A stretch of 64,000 nt of DNA, from positions 1 to 64,000 of the forward strand of contig NZ_BAET01000007.1 in NCBI RefSeq assembly GCF_000252165.1. The letters run 5' to 3'. Every line of letters begins with the position of its first letter. Position 1 is the stretch's first letter. This document shows, piece by piece, positions 16,796-27,564 of the stretch. The translations under genes and the position numbers were made by a program. The stretch comes from Glaciecola punicea ACAM 611 (GTDB lineage Bacteria > Pseudomonadota > Gammaproteobacteria > Enterobacterales > Alteromonadaceae). Below the pieces are notes generated by a model. The model was not told the origin of the DNA and made no database searches. It saw only the letters and a list, made by a program, of their open reading frames with translations.

Positions 16796-17428
16796 CTACT
16801 CTACTTTGTCTTTATACTCACACAAATCTTCAATAAGACATGAGCCGCAGCGAGGTTTGCGAGCAATGCAGGTGTAGCGGCCATGTAAAATAAGCCAGTG
16901 ATGTACATCTATTTTAAATTCAGCGGGTATCACTTTAATGAGTTTATCTTCAACTTTCTCAACTGTTTTACCCATGGCCAACTTGGTGCGATTGCTAACC
17001 CGATATATATGCGTGTCTACGGCTATGGTAGGCCAGCCAAACGCAGTATTTAATACCACATTTGCGGTTTTGCGGCCAACGCCAGGAAGCGCCTCTAAGG
17101 CCTCACGATTTGCCGGTACAATACTATTGTGCTGATGCACTAATATGCGGCAAGTTTCAATCACATTTTTGGCTTTGGCATTGAAAAGCCCAATTGTTTT
17201 TATGTATTCTTTTAGACCCTCTAGGCCTAAGGCATAAATAGCCGCAGGCGTATTGGCAAGCGGGTAAAGTTTATCAGTGGCCTTATTCACGCCCACGTCT
17301 GTCGATTGCGCAGATAAAATAACGGCAATGAGCAGTTCAAACGGGCTAGAAAAATTGAGTTCGGTGGTGGGATGTGGATTGTCGTCGCGCAGACGCGTTA
17401 GTATTTCGTATCTTTTTGTCTTATTCAT
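16796..17428 (-). CDS. nth: Endonuclease III (DNA glycosylase/AP lyase)
   Basis: Nth removes oxidised pyrimidines from DNA and nicks the abasic site. The 210-residue protein has the helix-hairpin-helix LPGVGRKTANVV with the catalytic Lys near residue 120 and the catalytic Asp in VDTHIYRVSNR near 138. The [4Fe-4S] loop C-x6-C-x2-C-x5-C is at the C-terminus (CIARKPRCGSCLIEDLC). Length matches E. coli (211). It starts 3 bases after rsxE ends, so it is the last gene of the rsx operon, as in E. coli. Confidence 0.96.
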   Translation of the reverse strand: MNKTKRYEILTRLRDDNPHPTTELNFSSPFELLIAVILSAQSTDVGVNKATDKLYPLANTPAAIYALGLEGLKEYIKTIGLFNAKAKNVIETCRILVHQHNSIVPANREALEALPGVGRKTANVVLNTAFGWPTIAVDTHIYRVSNRTKLAMGKTVEKVEDKLIKVIPAEFKIDVHHWLILHGRYTCIARKPRCGSCLIEDLCEYKDKVE

Positions 17429-17431
17429 ATT

Positions 17432-18133
17432 TTATATGTCGGTTCCAGTAACGCGAGCGCGCTGTACCACCTTTTTATCTTTAACTTGGGTTCTGTCCTT
17501 AATGACTTGGTCGATAATATTTTTCGCTGCAATAATAAATCCAAGGCCTAAAAAAGCACCAGGCGGTAAAATAGCTAACAGGAAGTTGGCATCGGTTTGG
17601 TAAACCACAATGGTTAAGTCGCTAGCCCAGTTGCCCAGTAACAATTCAGCGCCCGAGAATAAGGTGCCCAAGCCTAAAATTTCACGTGTAGCGCCCAGCA
17701 GGACTAAAATCAAGGTAAATCCGGTGCCCATCATTAAGCCATCGTAAGCCGCAAATTTAACCGAATGTTTAGATGCATAAGCCTCAGCTCTGCCAATAAT
17801 CGCGCAGTTGGTCACAATTAAAGGAATGAATATACCTAACACCTGATATAGGCCAAAGGTAAAAGCGTGCATGAGCAGCTCTATAACGGTCACAAAAGAG
17901 GCAATAACCATCACGAAAATTGGAATGCGTATTTCGTTGGGCACAATATTTCTGACCAGCGACACCGTTATGTTTGAACCTAGCAGCACAAGGGTGGTGG
18001 CTATTCCAAGGCCTAAGGCATTTACAACCGTTCCAGACACGGCCAATAAAGGACAAAGTCCTAAAAGCTGAACTATTGCGGGATTGTTTTTCCATAAGCC
18101 TTGTAAAGTAAGCTCTTTGTATTCGTTAGTCAC
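17432..18133 (-). CDS. rsxE: Rnf/Rsx electron-transport complex subunit E
   Basis: RsxE is an integral membrane subunit of the ion-translocating Rnf-type oxidoreductase, homologous to RsxA. Six hydrophobic segments and the motifs [21 protein letters not shown] and [19 protein letters not shown], with conserved Cys, match E. coli RsxE; the paired cysteines hold a membrane [2Fe-2S] cluster in the RnfA/E pair. The frame is open further upstream, but a GTG at 18133 gives a start [12 protein letters not shown] that aligns with the family and overlaps the rsxG stop by 8 bases. With this start the protein is 233 residues (231 in E. coli). Confidence 0.92.
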   Translation of the reverse strand: MTNEYKELTLQGLWKNNPAIVQLLGLCPLLAVSGTVVNALGLGIATTLVLLGSNITVSLVRNIVPNEIRIPIFVMVIASFVTVIELLMHAFTFGLYQVLGIFIPLIVTNCAIIGRAEAYASKHSVKFAAYDGLMMGTGFTLILVLLGATREILGLGTLFSGAELLLGNWASDLTIVVYQTDANFLLAILPPGAFLGLGFIIAAKNIIDQVIKDRTQVKDKKVVQRARVTGTDI

Positions 18134-18803
18134 TAGGCATGCCCTTAGCAGACGCCACTGCAATTATTTTCGATGAGTCTGTTTTGCAGTTAGCCGGCAA
18201 GGCAAACAGTGTTTGTATGTTATTTTGGCCATAAATAGCCGCGTTTTTAATTGCCTCTACAACCGCACGCGGCGTAATGGTGGCGCCGGTAAATTGATCA
18301 AACTGGCCACCGTCTTTTTTAACGCCCCAGCGATCGTCACGCTGCTCATCATAAACAACATTGGAAAAACTTAATATCCAATCGCTCACTCTTAGCTCTA
18401 TTTTGTCGCCCAGCCCCGGAGTCTCTTTGTGGTTTACCACACGCGCTGCTAACACAGTATTTTGTAAGTCTATAGCCACGACTATATCTATCGCCCCGCT
18501 GTATCCGTTGGGCGCGGTAGTTTCAATTATTAGCGCGGTATTGGCATCGCCTTGACGAGATCGATACACTCGCTGCGGCTTATTGCCAAGTAATTCGTTA
18601 GCTTGGACCTCAATGCAGTCGGTGTGTAACTCATTGTCGTGCATAGATGGTGCAACAACTTGGTTTAAAGTAGTCAATAACTGCCTTTCTTTTGCGGCTT
18701 CTATTCGCTGCGCAGTAAAGCTAAAGGTAAGCGCAATTATACTGGTGGTGACCAAAGCAAAGCCACCCAAAATAAGCCCGTTTCTTAGCACTGTATTGTT
18801 CAT
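18126..18803 (-). CDS. rsxG: Rnf/Rsx electron-transport complex subunit G
   Basis: RsxG carries a covalently bound FMN on its periplasmic side. The 225-residue protein has one N-terminal membrane anchor (about 9-31) and the flavinylation motif with TGAT in [19 protein letters not shown] near residue 178; the second Thr is the attachment residue in homologues. ApbE, which attaches the FMN, is not encoded nearby. The ATG overlaps the end of rsxD by 4 bases. Length is somewhat above E. coli RsxG (206). Confidence 0.94.
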   Translation of the reverse strand: MNNTVLRNGLILGGFALVTTSIIALTFSFTAQRIEAAKERQLLTTLNQVVAPSMHDNELHTDCIEVQANELLGNKPQRVYRSRQGDANTALIIETTAPNGYSGAIDIVVAIDLQNTVLAARVVNHKETPGLGDKIELRVSDWILSFSNVVYDEQRDDRWGVKKDGGQFDQFTGATITPRAVVEAIKNAAIYGQNNIQTLFALPANCKTDSSKIIAVASAKGMPSD

Positions 18804-19912
18804 TTATCACCTTGCTGCGATTTTTTTGCGGGTGAAGGCTTCGCCATATTTCTTACTTTATTTTGGTGACCATAGGTGCCTGGTTTGGTGTAGTAGTCAA
18901 TTAATGGCACCGCTAAATTCATTAGCACAACGGCAAACGCGATGGCATCAGGATACCCGCCCCAAGTGCGTATAACGATAATCCAAAAGCCTATAAGTGC
19001 GCCAAAAACTATTCTGCCGCGGTTAGTAGTAGAGGCTGAAACAGGGTCAGTTGCAATAAAGAATGCCCCTACAATTAAACTGCCATTGACTAAATGAAAC
19101 CAAGGTGAGGCGTGCGTACTCATATCATAAATAGACAGCACTGCGCTAACGGCCATGGCCGCAATGATCATACTTGCGGGAATGTGCCAGTTAATAACTT
19201 TCGCTTTTATGAGCACCAAGCCGCCTATTAAATACGCAAAAGAAACGGGTGCCCAGCCTACGCCCATGCTGGCATTGAATATCTTGTTGTTTAAGCCTTC
19301 TGAGATAATGTAACCTTCACTAAGCGCTGTCTTTATATGGTCAAGCGGTGTGGCCATTGTGGCGCCATCAACGGTGGCTTGAAGCTGCGCAATACTGAAG
19401 CCGGTGGCTGTGTAACCGGTAAAAATAGTATGTATGGTGTCCCAAATCCCCACGTTTTGAATCGTTAGACTTACCGGTGGCAGCCAAGCTGTCATTTGTA
19501 CGGGGAATGAAATAAGCAACATCACGTAGCCAGCCATAGCGGGATTGAACAAATTAAAGCCAAGGCCTCCATACAGCTGTTTTACGATGGCAATGGAGAA
19601 AAACGTGCCGATAACAATTATCCACCAAGGTGCCAGGGGTGGAATGCTAATGGCGAGCAAAAGACCGCACAGTAATGCGCTATAATCTTTAACTGCGCGT
19701 TCGGTGTTCTTTTTGCGGATCTCTAATATCACCACTTCGGTTACCACAGCTGTCACTACCGCCAATGCAAGCTGTACTAGCACACCGTAGCCAAACATAT
19801 AGGTTTGCACAGCAATACCCGGAATGGCGGCATACACGACTAAGCGCATAACGGCGCCAGTGTCTCGTTGATTGTGGTGATGAGGCGAGCTAGCAACCTG
19901 CAGCTTAGTCAT
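18800..19912 (-). CDS. rsxD: Rnf/Rsx electron-transport complex subunit D
   Basis: RsxD is a multispan membrane subunit with a covalent FMN on the periplasmic side and forms part of the ion path. The 370-residue protein begins with [16 protein letters not shown] and has about nine hydrophobic segments. The flavinylation motif SAST occurs in [17 protein letters not shown] near residue 295. The conserved [24 protein letters not shown] segment is also present. It overlaps rsxC by 8 bases and rsxG by 4, which indicates tight coupling. Confidence 0.95.
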   Translation of the reverse strand: MTKLQVASSPHHHNQRDTGAVMRLVVYAAIPGIAVQTYMFGYGVLVQLALAVVTAVVTEVVILEIRKKNTERAVKDYSALLCGLLLAISIPPLAPWWIIVIGTFFSIAIVKQLYGGLGFNLFNPAMAGYVMLLISFPVQMTAWLPPVSLTIQNVGIWDTIHTIFTGYTATGFSIAQLQATVDGATMATPLDHIKTALSEGYIISEGLNNKIFNASMGVGWAPVSFAYLIGGLVLIKAKVINWHIPASMIIAAMAVSAVLSIYDMSTHASPWFHLVNGSLIVGAFFIATDPVSASTTNRGRIVFGALIGFWIIVIRTWGGYPDAIAFAVVLMNLAVPLIDYYTKPGTYGHQNKVRNMAKPSPAKKSQQGDK

Positions 19913-21584
19913 TTTTTGCCTCCGCTTTAGTGGCCGAGGCTGTCTCGCTAGGCGACAATTTCTCTTTATTTGCGTTTACTGATGCACCGTCGTTTACGCT
20001 ATCTTCGCTAGGTTGCAGTTGGGCTGATTTTTTGGCTTTAGCTCTTGCCAGCGCTGCGGCAATTTTATCTTTAGCACCGCCGCCGTTGCTGTTTAAGGCT
20101 TTGGTTCTGGCTTGGGCGGCCAAGCGATGTTTTTCTTCTCGCGCTTGTTTTTCACTTTCTAGGCGTTGCTGCCTCGCTTCAAACCGAATACGCGCTTTTT
20201 CTGCCTGTTCTTTTTCATGTAGCTGTGCGCGAATGTCGCCTTTAGCTTGACGGTAATAGTGTACTAGCGGTATTTCACTTGGGCACACATACGCGCAGGC
20301 GCCACACTCAATACAATCAAACAAGTCATATTCTTGGGCAACATCATAGTCTTTCGCTTTACTATACCAAAACAGCTGCTGTGGTAGCAACGATACTGGA
20401 CAAGCATCTGCGCAAGCTGAGCAGCGAATGCAGCCTCGTTCATCTTCAACGCTAGGCAGTTCTTTGGCAGCAGGGGCCAAAATACAGTTAGTGATTTTTA
20501 CAATGGGGATTTTAGCTGATGCAAGGGTAAAGCCCATCATTGGGCCGCCCATAATGATGCGAGGATACGCTTGCTTGTTTACGTCAAAGGCGCTGTTTTC
20601 TAATAAATGGCTGACCGGCGTGCCAATTTTTGCCCATACGTTTTGTGGCTTATCAATCGCTTTACCCGTTACAGTAACCACTCGCTGGGTGAGGGCTTTG
20701 CCCTCTATGATAGCGTCGGCAACGGCGAAGCAGGTACCAACATTGTACATTACGCAGCCAATGTCTATGGGTAAGCCATCGCTGGGTACCTCGCGAGATG
20801 TAAGTACTTGAATAAGCTGTCTTTCGCCGCCTGCTGGATACTTAGTAGGCACACTAACAACGTGGTATTCACTTTGTTGCTGGCAGGCAATAGACATCGT
20901 TTCCAAGGCTTCTGGTTTATTATCCTCTATGGCAATAATGACGCGTTTGGGTTTTATTAGGTGGTGAAGAATATCGATTCCTTGCCTAATTTGCCATGCA
21001 TGCTCGCGCATTAAGCGGTCGTCGGCTGAAATATAAGGTTCACACTCTATTCCGTTAATAATCAAAAATTCTACCGGTTTGATGGTATTTGATTTTATGT
21101 GGGTAGGAAACCCTGCGCCGCCAAGGCCACTTATGCCTGCATTACAAATTGCACTAATAATATCGTGTTTACTGGCTTCTTTGTATTGGCTAATGCCTTG
21201 CGTGGCAATCGCATCGTCCTTACCGTCTAATGTAATTGTTACGGTCATCTCGGGTAAGCCTGACGGGTGTGCAGCAGGATGTTCACCAATCGCGGTAATC
21301 AGGCCTGAAGACGACGCGTGCACCGGCACGGCATATGGATTTTCGCTGGCCGTGAGCGCCTGTCCTTTAAGTACTTTGTCACCTAGAGTGACTAAAAGCT
21401 CACTGTCTATGCCTATGTGCTGCTTTATAGGGACGTAAACATACTCAGGCAGCGGAAGGTTTTTTATCACCTCTTTATTTGACAATGATTTTTCTTGAGC
21501 AGGGTGAACACCACCGGGAAAGTCCCAAAGGCGGCCAACCGACAGTCTTTCTAATACGGTGTCAAAGCTAGCAAACCCCTTCAT
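19905..21584 (-). CDS. rsxC: Rnf/Rsx electron-transport complex subunit C
   Basis: RsxC is the peripheral NADH-dehydrogenase-like subunit that carries FMN and two [4Fe-4S] clusters. The 559-residue protein has the flavin/NADH motif [12 protein letters not shown] near residue 153, and two CxxCxxCxxxCP sets, [15 protein letters not shown] (about 380) and [18 protein letters not shown] (about 420). The last ~110 residues are charged and Ala/Lys/Glu-rich, probably a coiled coil; this tail is shorter than in E. coli (740 residues in total). It overlaps rsxB by 4 bases. Confidence 0.95.
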   Translation of the reverse strand: MKGFASFDTVLERLSVGRLWDFPGGVHPAQEKSLSNKEVIKNLPLPEYVYVPIKQHIGIDSELLVTLGDKVLKGQALTASENPYAVPVHASSSGLITAIGEHPAAHPSGLPEMTVTITLDGKDDAIATQGISQYKEASKHDIISAICNAGISGLGGAGFPTHIKSNTIKPVEFLIINGIECEPYISADDRLMREHAWQIRQGIDILHHLIKPKRVIIAIEDNKPEALETMSIACQQQSEYHVVSVPTKYPAGGERQLIQVLTSREVPSDGLPIDIGCVMYNVGTCFAVADAIIEGKALTQRVVTVTGKAIDKPQNVWAKIGTPVSHLLENSAFDVNKQAYPRIIMGGPMMGFTLASAKIPIVKITNCILAPAAKELPSVEDERGCIRCSACADACPVSLLPQQLFWYSKAKDYDVAQEYDLFDCIECGACAYVCPSEIPLVHYYRQAKGDIRAQLHEKEQAEKARIRFEARQQRLESEKQAREEKHRLAAQARTKALNSNGGGAKDKIAAALARAKAKKSAQLQPSEDSVNDGASVNANKEKLSPSETASATKAEAKND

Positions 21585-22153
21585 AGCGATTGCCTTACGG
21601 GTATATCACCCACTTGCGTTTGGCTGAAATCCCATTTCCAGTTGCTGGTACTTTCATGCAGCGGGATCATATCAATGCAGTCTACCGGACAGGGGTCTAC
21701 GCATAGATCGCAGCCTGTGCATTCGTCTATAATAACGGTGTGCATTTGTTTAGCAGCGCCTACAATGGCGTCGACTGGACATGCTTGAATACATTTAGTG
21801 CAGCCAATGCATTCGTCTTCGCGGATAAACGCGACTTTTTTTATGGCTTCGACCCCATGAGCACCGTCTAAGGGTTTTACTTCAACCCCCATAAGCTCGG
21901 CTAGATTTTTTATGGTCGACTCGCCACCTGGCGGACATTTGTTTATTTCATCACCGTTGGCGATAGCCTCAGCGTATGGGCGACAGCCCGGATAACCACA
22001 TTGCCCACATTGAGTTTGCGGCAGTATGCTGTCAATTTGTGCGACTAATGGATCGCTTTGTACTTTAAAGCGAATAGACGCATAGCCTAAGCCTGCGCCC
22101 AAAATAAGCGCTATAAATGCCACTATGGCTAATGCGATTAAGGTAGCTGTCAT
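21581..22153 (-). CDS. rsxB: Rnf/Rsx electron-transport complex subunit B
   Basis: RsxB is a membrane-anchored polyferredoxin. The 190-residue protein has an N-terminal membrane helix (about 4-26), then the Fe-S domain [16 protein letters not shown] near residue 50, then two ferredoxin motifs [16 protein letters not shown] and [16 protein letters not shown] (about 116 and 146). This is the standard RnfB layout of three [4Fe-4S] clusters. It overlaps rsxA by 4 bases and rsxC by 4. Confidence 0.96.
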   Translation of the reverse strand: MTATLIALAIVAFIALILGAGLGYASIRFKVQSDPLVAQIDSILPQTQCGQCGYPGCRPYAEAIANGDEINKCPPGGESTIKNLAELMGVEVKPLDGAHGVEAIKKVAFIREDECIGCTKCIQACPVDAIVGAAKQMHTVIIDECTGCDLCVDPCPVDCIDMIPLHESTSNWKWDFSQTQVGDIPVRQSL

Positions 22154-22728
22154 TTAACTAGCCCTGAAAAACCCATAAAGGCTAATGACATTAAGCCTGC
22201 GGTTATCATGGCGATTGAAGCTCCTTTGAATGGCACAGGGACATCTGCCGCCGCTAAACGTTCGCGCATGGCCGCAAATAGCACCAGCACGAATGAAAAG
22301 CCTGCAGCGGCGCCAAATCCGTACACGATAGATTCAAGAAAGTTGTGTTGCTTGGTTGTGTTTAGTAAGGCTACGCCTAACACCGCGCAATTTGTCGTAA
22401 TAAGCGGTAAAAATATACCTAGCAATCGGTACAAAGTGGGGCTTGTTTTTCGCACCACCATTTCAGTGAATTGGACTACAACCGCTATCACTAAAATGAA
22501 ACTAAGGGTACGCAAGTACCCAATGCCTAATGGCACTAGAATGTAAGTTTCAACCAAATAGCTTGAAAGTGATGCCAGTGTAAGCACGAAAGTAGTTGCC
22601 ATTGACATGCCTATGGCCGTCTCGAGCTTTCCAGACACACCCATAAAAGGGCACAACCCTAGAAATTGCACCAAAACAAAGTTGTTAACCAGTACGGTGC
22701 CAAGCAGCAGTAAAAGTAAGTCTGTCAT
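22150..22728 (-). CDS. rsxA: Rnf/Rsx electron-transport complex subunit A
   Basis: RsxA is an integral membrane subunit that pairs with RsxE around a membrane [2Fe-2S] cluster. The 192-residue protein has six hydrophobic segments, with the conserved cysteine motifs [15 protein letters not shown] and [19 protein letters not shown]. Length equals that of E. coli RsxA (193). It is the first gene of the rsxABCDGE-nth operon. In E. coli this complex keeps the SoxR [2Fe-2S] cluster reduced; in other bacteria Rnf couples ferredoxin:NAD+ electron transfer to Na+ or H+ movement. Confidence 0.96.
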   Translation of the reverse strand: MTDLLLLLLGTVLVNNFVLVQFLGLCPFMGVSGKLETAIGMSMATTFVLTLASLSSYLVETYILVPLGIGYLRTLSFILVIAVVVQFTEMVVRKTSPTLYRLLGIFLPLITTNCAVLGVALLNTTKQHNFLESIVYGFGAAAGFSFVLVLFAAMRERLAAADVPVPFKGASIAMITAGLMSLAFMGFSGLVK

Positions 22729-22982
22729 ATCAGAAATTTACTCGCCCAGTATAAATAAAATTGATCATAGCGATTGTTTAAAGAAGTCATCGAATATCGG
22801 TAAGTAGTAGGGTTTTGTATGTTTGCGAATGACAAAACGACACTATTACTAATATTGTATGTACTAGTTTCAATTATCGCCTGTTACAAGCGATTAAACA
22901 ACACAGAAAAAGTAAGGATAAGCGATTTAAATGTGATTGATGTCAAAGTGTGTGTACGAAAGCGTATTTCGCATATTTGAAG

Positions 22983-23058
22983 TGGCTCCCCCTCCCCGGC
23001 TCGAACGGGGGACCTGCGGATTAACAGTCCGTCGCTCTACCAACTGAGCTAAGGGGGA
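22983..23058 (-). tRNA. tRNA-Asn (GTT)
   Basis: Read on the minus strand, a 76-base cloverleaf runs from TCCCCCTTAGCTCAG to an encoded CCA. The D arm (GAGC...), the anticodon stem-loop with CTGTTAA (anticodon GTT) and the T arm with GTTCGAGCC are all intact. The acceptor stem TCCCCCT/AGGGGGA is perfect. It is an exact copy of the tRNA 67 bases upstream. Confidence 0.97.
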
Positions 23059-23125
23059 ATCATAAACGCTTGAGTCAAAAGAAAGATTTTCGTGATAATG
23101 ATTAGCGCGTTTTGTGCATTAAAAG

Positions 23126-23201
23126 TGGCTCCCCCTCCCCGGCTCGAACGGGGGACCTGCGGATTAACAGTCCGTCGCTCTACCAACTGAGCTAAGGGGG
23201 A
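23126..23201 (-). tRNA. tRNA-Asn (GTT), first of two identical copies
   Basis: Same 76-base sequence as the second copy, with the GTT anticodon and encoded CCA. It is nearest to the sigma-70 promoter at 23223-23251, so the two tRNAs are probably transcribed as one precursor, to be cut by RNase P and 3' exonucleases. Confidence 0.97.
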
Positions 23202-23222
23202 CCTGCCTTTTAACGGATGCGG

Positions 23223-23251
23223 ATGTTAAAGACGATTGCCTTTGCTGTCAA
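23223..23251 (-). promoter_or_regulatory. Sigma-70 promoter of the tRNA-Asn pair
   Basis: On the minus strand TTGACA (23246-23251) and TAACAT (23223-23228) are separated by exactly 17 bases. A GC-rich discriminator (CCGCATCC) follows, as in stringently controlled stable-RNA promoters. The predicted start is about 15 bases upstream of the tRNA 5' end. Confidence 0.85.
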
Positions 23252-23444
23252 CAAAGTTTTTCAATTATTTTTGGAATAATAGAAATTTGTACTTTTAATC
23301 TGCTAAGCCAAAATATAGACAGTGTTGCTTGATTAATCAATCTGTTTGCCAATAAAACAGAAATTGTTGAAAATTAAAACTATTCCAAAAATGGCAGTCA
23401 TGCACCAAGTTTATTCTAATAAAGCATAAAAAATTGTTTGGTAA

Positions 23445-23460
23445 CTGATTTTATGTACAG
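23445..23460. promoter_or_regulatory. LexA-box-like sequence upstream of MATE-uvrB
   Basis: CTGATTTTATGTACAG keeps the invariant CTG-N10-CAG of the gammaproteobacterial SOS box and the ACAG right half, with one mismatch in the left (CTGA for CTGT). uvrB is an SOS gene in E. coli. The site is 584 bases from the likely MATE start, which is far for a promoter site, so support is moderate at best. Confidence 0.35.
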
Positions 23461-23568
23461 TGGTTCGAGGCGGTATAACATGTTGAAATGGTGCGCAGGG
23501 TTAGTAACAACTAACATAATTTGGCGTAAAAAGGGATACATTAAGCGCCAGCATTCAGTCACAGCCAG

Positions 23569-23603
23569 TTATCAACATTTTCTGTGGATAAGTCTGTTGA
23601 TAC
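23569..23603. promoter_or_regulatory. Cluster of three DnaA-box-like nonamers
   Basis: TTATCAACA (23569-23577) and TGTTGATAC (23595-23603) differ from the consensus TTATNCACA at few positions. Between them TGTGGATAA (23583-23591) is the exact reverse complement of the strongest DnaA box, TTATCCACA. All lie within 35 bases of an AT-rich gap. Chance occurrence of three related nonamers this close is low, but DnaA binding is untested. Confidence 0.45.
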
Positions 23604-24028
23604 TTGTGAATCAATTTAATTTTGAAATAGCAAAAGTTGTCAATATAAACTTTAATATATTTCTTATTTTTCAGTAAAGTCTATATTAAACAGTAATCTA
23701 TAATTCTAATAAGATGCGGCAAAACTTTTCTGTATGTCTAATATGAAAGAAAGTGATGGCCTGTGTGTTAATTTTATTGACAAGGAATTTATTTTAAGGT
23801 CGCCATGTTATTGACGCGCTAATTTCAGCCTGTTTGGTATTTTTCTAGCATATATTGCTGTGCTTTTAGTAAGCAGCGCCTGCTCGTTTAGTGAACATTA
23901 ATAGAAGGCGAAAATATTTTAAAAAGATATTGCTATTTTTACGCGAATGAATGGGGCAAACTAAAGTGTCTTTATTAATACATATAAATGTTTTGTCCAT
24001 TCAAAAAAGCTCAAAATCTAAAAATGAC

Positions 24029-25396
24029 ATGTTAAAAGGCGATATTAAGTCGACTTTAATTAACATGGCAATTCCCATGATATTTGGCATGATCATGCTA
24101 ATGACGTTTGGTATTGTCGATACTTTCTTCGTGAGTCTTATCGGCACTAATGAGCTTGCGGCTATCAGCTTTACGTTTCCGATAACCTTTCTCATTATTA
24201 GTTTCAACATTGGTTTGGGAATTGGGACCTCTGCTGTAATTGGTAAGTATCTTGGCAGTGGCGACGACTCAAACGCGAAAGTCTTGGCAACAGGTTCTTT
24301 GATGCTAGTATTTATACTGGTGGGCATGCTCAGCATTGCCGGTTATTTCACAATAGACTTTACCTTCACCTTACTGGGTGCAAGTGCAACGCTTTTGCCA
24401 TTAATATATGATTACATGTCAATTTGGTACATCGCGGGCGTATTGTTAGCCATTCCCATGGTCGGAAACGCAGTGCTAAGAGCCTCTGGAGATACCAAAA
24501 CACCAAGCATTATAATGGCCGCAGGGGGCGGAATTAACGTCGTGCTTACGCCTGTGTTAATTTTTGGATATTTGGGTTTTCCTGCGCTTGGCATAAAAGG
24601 AGCCGCGATTGCTACCTGCATTGCTTGGACGGTGTGCGTAGTGTGGATTATCTATTTTCTGGCGGTAAAACGCGAGCTGATGGAGCCTAGACTACTAAGC
24701 TGGTCTGAATTTGTGCCGGCATCCAAAGGCGTACTAACAATAGGTTTGCCTGCTGCAGGTTCAAACATGCTGACGCCTATTTCAGCCGCTATTGTAACCT
24801 CTATTGTGGCAGGTTATGGCGCGCATGCCGTGGCGGCGTGGGGCGTGGGGAATCGAATTGAATCACTTGCTAGCATTGTGGTGCTTGCTTTGTCTATGTC
24901 ATTGCCGCCTCTTATTAGTCAAAATTTTGGGGCTAATCAATTTAGTCGAATACACACGGCCTACCGAATGTGTATTAAGTTTATACTGGTGTGGCAGTTT
25001 CTAATGTTTGTAATTTTGGTAATACTGGCGCCTTACATCGCCTCTGTATTTGCCGCTGAAGAAAGTGTGGCCCAGCAAATTACGCTTTTCTTACTCATTG
25101 TGCCTATTGGCTATGGTTTTCAAGGGATTATTATTTTGACTAACAGCGCGTTTAACGCAATGCATAAACCCCTAGCCGCAATGTATTTAAGTTTAATCCG
25201 CTTATTCATTTGCTACGTACCCATCACCGCACTTGGCAGTTATTTATACGGTCTGCAGGGTCTCTTTTGGGCTTGTGTGGTGGCTAATGCTCTGGCGGCT
25301 GGGGTATCGTACTATTGGTTTAATCGAGAGATAGGGCTGCAAAAGCAGGCGGACAAAGAAAATTATACAAGGGTGAATGATGTCAAAAGGCTTTAA
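24029..25396 (+). CDS. MATE-family efflux transporter
   Basis: This is a multidrug and toxin extrusion antiporter, driven by Na+ or H+, of the inner membrane. It has about 12 hydrophobic segments in two related halves, with family motifs [18 protein letters not shown] near the start and [35 protein letters not shown] and [10 protein letters not shown] later. The frame is open from 23951, but family members start just before the first helix, as [17 protein letters not shown] does here, so ATG 24029 (455 residues) is preferred. No clear ribosome site is seen for either start. The 3' end overlaps uvrB by 20 bases, so export and DNA repair genes share a transcript. Confidence 0.85.
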   Translation: MLKGDIKSTLINMAIPMIFGMIMLMTFGIVDTFFVSLIGTNELAAISFTFPITFLIISFNIGLGIGTSAVIGKYLGSGDDSNAKVLATGSLMLVFILVGMLSIAGYFTIDFTFTLLGASATLLPLIYDYMSIWYIAGVLLAIPMVGNAVLRASGDTKTPSIIMAAGGGINVVLTPVLIFGYLGFPALGIKGAAIATCIAWTVCVVWIIYFLAVKRELMEPRLLSWSEFVPASKGVLTIGLPAAGSNMLTPISAAIVTSIVAGYGAHAVAAWGVGNRIESLASIVVLALSMSLPPLISQNFGANQFSRIHTAYRMCIKFILVWQFLMFVILVILAPYIASVFAAEESVAQQITLFLLIVPIGYGFQGIIILTNSAFNAMHKPLAAMYLSLIRLFICYVPITALGSYLYGLQGLFWACVVANALAAGVSYYWFNREIGLQKQADKENYTRVNDVKRL

Positions 25397-27398
25397 ACTT
25401 GCCGCTAAATATTCTCCAGCCGGGGATCAGCCTAAAGCAATCGCTAGTTTAGTTGAGGGCCTTGAAAGCGGCGTAGCGGGACAAGTGTTGTTAGGGGTAA
25501 CAGGCTCTGGTAAAACCTTTACCATGGCCAACGTGATTAGTGGTGTACAAAGACCCACCTTAATTATGGCGCATAACAAAACCTTAGCGGCCCAGCTGTA
25601 TGGCGAAATGAAAGAGTTTTTCCCAGACAACGCAGTTGAATACTTTGTGTCTTACTATGATTATTATCAGCCTGAAGCATATGTTCCTAGCACCGACACC
25701 TTCATTGAAAAAGACTCTTCTATTAATGAACATATAGAACAAATGAGGCTATCTGCTACCAAAGCGTTGATGGAGCGCAGAGACGTTATCATCATTGCGT
25801 CAGTGTCGGCTATATATGGTCTGGGCGATCCGCAAAGCTACATGAAAATGCTCTTGCATCTGCGTGTTGGCGACACGATGGACCAGCGTGATATTTTGCG
25901 CCGTTTGGCTGAGCTACAGTATAAACGCAACGATATTGCTTTTGAGCGTGGCACTTTTCGTGTGCGCGGCGATGTTATTGATATTTTCCCCGCCGACTCT
26001 GAAAAGCAGGCGGTGAGAATAGAGCTTTTTGATGAAGAGATAGAAAAACTCAGTTTGTTTGACCCCTTAACCGGCTCGGTCGACAAAAATGTAATACGCA
26101 CCACTGTATTTCCTAAGACCCATTATGTGACCCCACGTGAAAAAATCGTGAAGGCGGTTGATCACATAAAAGAGGAGTTAACACAAAGAAAAGCGTATTT
26201 ACTTGAACACCACAAATTGCTAGAAGAGCAGCGTCTTTCACAGCGCACTCAGTTCGATATTGAAATGATGTTAGAGCTTGGCTATTGCTCGGGCATTGAA
26301 AATTATTCACGCTATTTGTCGGGTAGAGCGCCCGGCGAGCCGCCGCCCACGCTGCTTGATTATTTTCCAGCAGACGGTCTTTTGTTTATTGACGAGTCGC
26401 ACGTAACGGTGTCGCAAATTGGCGCGATGTATAAAGGTGATAGGTCGCGTAAAGAAACACTGGTTGAATATGGCTTTAGAATGCCATCTGCCCTTGACAA
26501 CCGTCCGCTGCGCTTTGAAGAATTTGAACACATTTCACCCCAAACCATCTACGTGTCTGCCACTCCGGGTAATTTTGAGCTTGAAAAATGTCAGGGAGAC
26601 ATTGTTGAGCAGGTAGTGCGGCCAACCGGCTTACTTGATCCTCAAATAGAAGTGAGGCCGATAGCGACGCAAGTAGATGATGTGCTCAGTGAAATACACA
26701 AGCGCGTGGCGGTGAATGAGCGAGTACTCATTACGACACTCACCAAACGAATGTCGGAAGACTTAACCGAGTATTTGAGTGAACAAGGCGTGAGAGTGCG
26801 TTATTTGCATTCTGATATCGACACCGTAGAAAGAATCGAAATAATTAGAGATCTGCGCTTAGGCAAATTTGATGTGCTAGTGGGTATAAACTTGCTAAGG
26901 GAAGGGCTGGATATGCCCGAAGTTTCTTTAGTGGCTATACTTGATGCCGACAAAGAAGGCTTTTTGCGCGCTGAAAAGTCTTTAATTCAAACTATAGGCC
27001 GCGCGGCACGTCATTTGAACGGGCGCGCCATACTTTATGGCGATAAAATTACAAAGTCTATGCGCAAGGCAATCGATGAGACCGATAGGCGACGGGCGGT
27101 GCAAGAAGCTCATAATATTGCTAACGGTATTACACCACAGCAGGTGATTAAAGCCATTACTGACATTATGGATTTAGGCGACAGTAGCGCGCATCCCGCA
27201 TCGGGCAAAGTCAAGTTGATGAAGGTAACAGACCAACAGTCTGCCAATAAACGACTAAGCCTGAAAGAAATGATGGGCAAAGTGGCTGATATGGAGAAAG
27301 AAATGTTTGGTTTTGCACGAGATTTAGAGTTTGAAAAAGCGGCCTCAATGCGTGATGATGTGGAAGCCTTAAGAAAAGAAATTGTGAGGTTGTCTTAA
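25377..27398 (+). CDS. uvrB: Excinuclease ABC subunit B
   Basis: UvrB is the damage-verifying helicase subunit of nucleotide excision repair. The 673-residue protein has the Walker [15 protein letters not shown] near residue 40, the beta-hairpin region [20 protein letters not shown] near 92, DEAD-like [13 protein letters not shown] near 337, helicase motif [11 protein letters not shown] near 540, and a C-terminal UVR domain ([21 protein letters not shown]). Length matches E. coli (673). Two adjacent ATG codons (25377, 25380) are possible; GGGTGA precedes both. The start lies inside the MATE gene, so expression is probably coupled. Confidence 0.97.
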   Translation: MMSKGFKLAAKYSPAGDQPKAIASLVEGLESGVAGQVLLGVTGSGKTFTMANVISGVQRPTLIMAHNKTLAAQLYGEMKEFFPDNAVEYFVSYYDYYQPEAYVPSTDTFIEKDSSINEHIEQMRLSATKALMERRDVIIIASVSAIYGLGDPQSYMKMLLHLRVGDTMDQRDILRRLAELQYKRNDIAFERGTFRVRGDVIDIFPADSEKQAVRIELFDEEIEKLSLFDPLTGSVDKNVIRTTVFPKTHYVTPREKIVKAVDHIKEELTQRKAYLLEHHKLLEEQRLSQRTQFDIEMMLELGYCSGIENYSRYLSGRAPGEPPPTLLDYFPADGLLFIDESHVTVSQIGAMYKGDRSRKETLVEYGFRMPSALDNRPLRFEEFEHISPQTIYVSATPGNFELEKCQGDIVEQVVRPTGLLDPQIEVRPIATQVDDVLSEIHKRVAVNERVLITTLTKRMSEDLTEYLSEQGVRVRYLHSDIDTVERIEIIRDLRLGKFDVLVGINLLREGLDMPEVSLVAILDADKEGFLRAEKSLIQTIGRAARHLNGRAILYGDKITKSMRKAIDETDRRRAVQEAHNIANGITPQQVIKAITDIMDLGDSSAHPASGKVKLMKVTDQQSANKRLSLKEMMGKVADMEKEMFGFARDLEFEKAASMRDDVEALRKEIVRLS

Positions 27399-27564
27399 CA
27401 TACTCACGGAGTCGTAAATACTTAAATGCGTATACGACTTTATTGAGGGGCAACCATGTTAAGTCGCTTATAAGGATCATTCATCAAATTGCTAAGAGTA
27501 TTTTACGCAGTACTTATTAAAACCTTGCCGCCTCAATGTAGAAGGTAGATTTGCGTTTTACGGC

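Larger units (their letters stand above)
23252..24028. other. AT-rich gene-free stretch upstream of the MATE exporter
   Basis: About 780 bases with no convincing coding frame. It holds a LexA-box-like sequence (23445-23460) and three DnaA-box-like nonamers (23569-23603), described separately. The MATE-uvrB promoter must lie here. No terminator, repeat or transfer RNA remnant is visible in the rest. Confidence 0.5.

Noticed and set aside
20264-20449. Reading frames opposite rsxC and other long genes
   Set aside because: They are complementary-strand shadows of strongly conserved genes, without ribosome sites or homology.
22983-23201. Genomic island integrated at tRNA-Asn
   Set aside because: Both tRNA copies are full length, no integrase or partial tRNA repeat is visible, and flanking genes are conserved housekeeping genes.
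23569-23603. Chromosomal replication origin
   Set aside because: Only three DnaA-like boxes, no run of AT-rich 13-mers, and none of the usual oriC neighbours (dnaA, dnaN, mnmG, rpmH).
23438-23677. 79-codon plus-strand frame in the tRNA-MATE gap
   Set aside because: It begins with TTG, has no ribosome site, has a biased AT-driven composition and covers the DnaA-like boxes.
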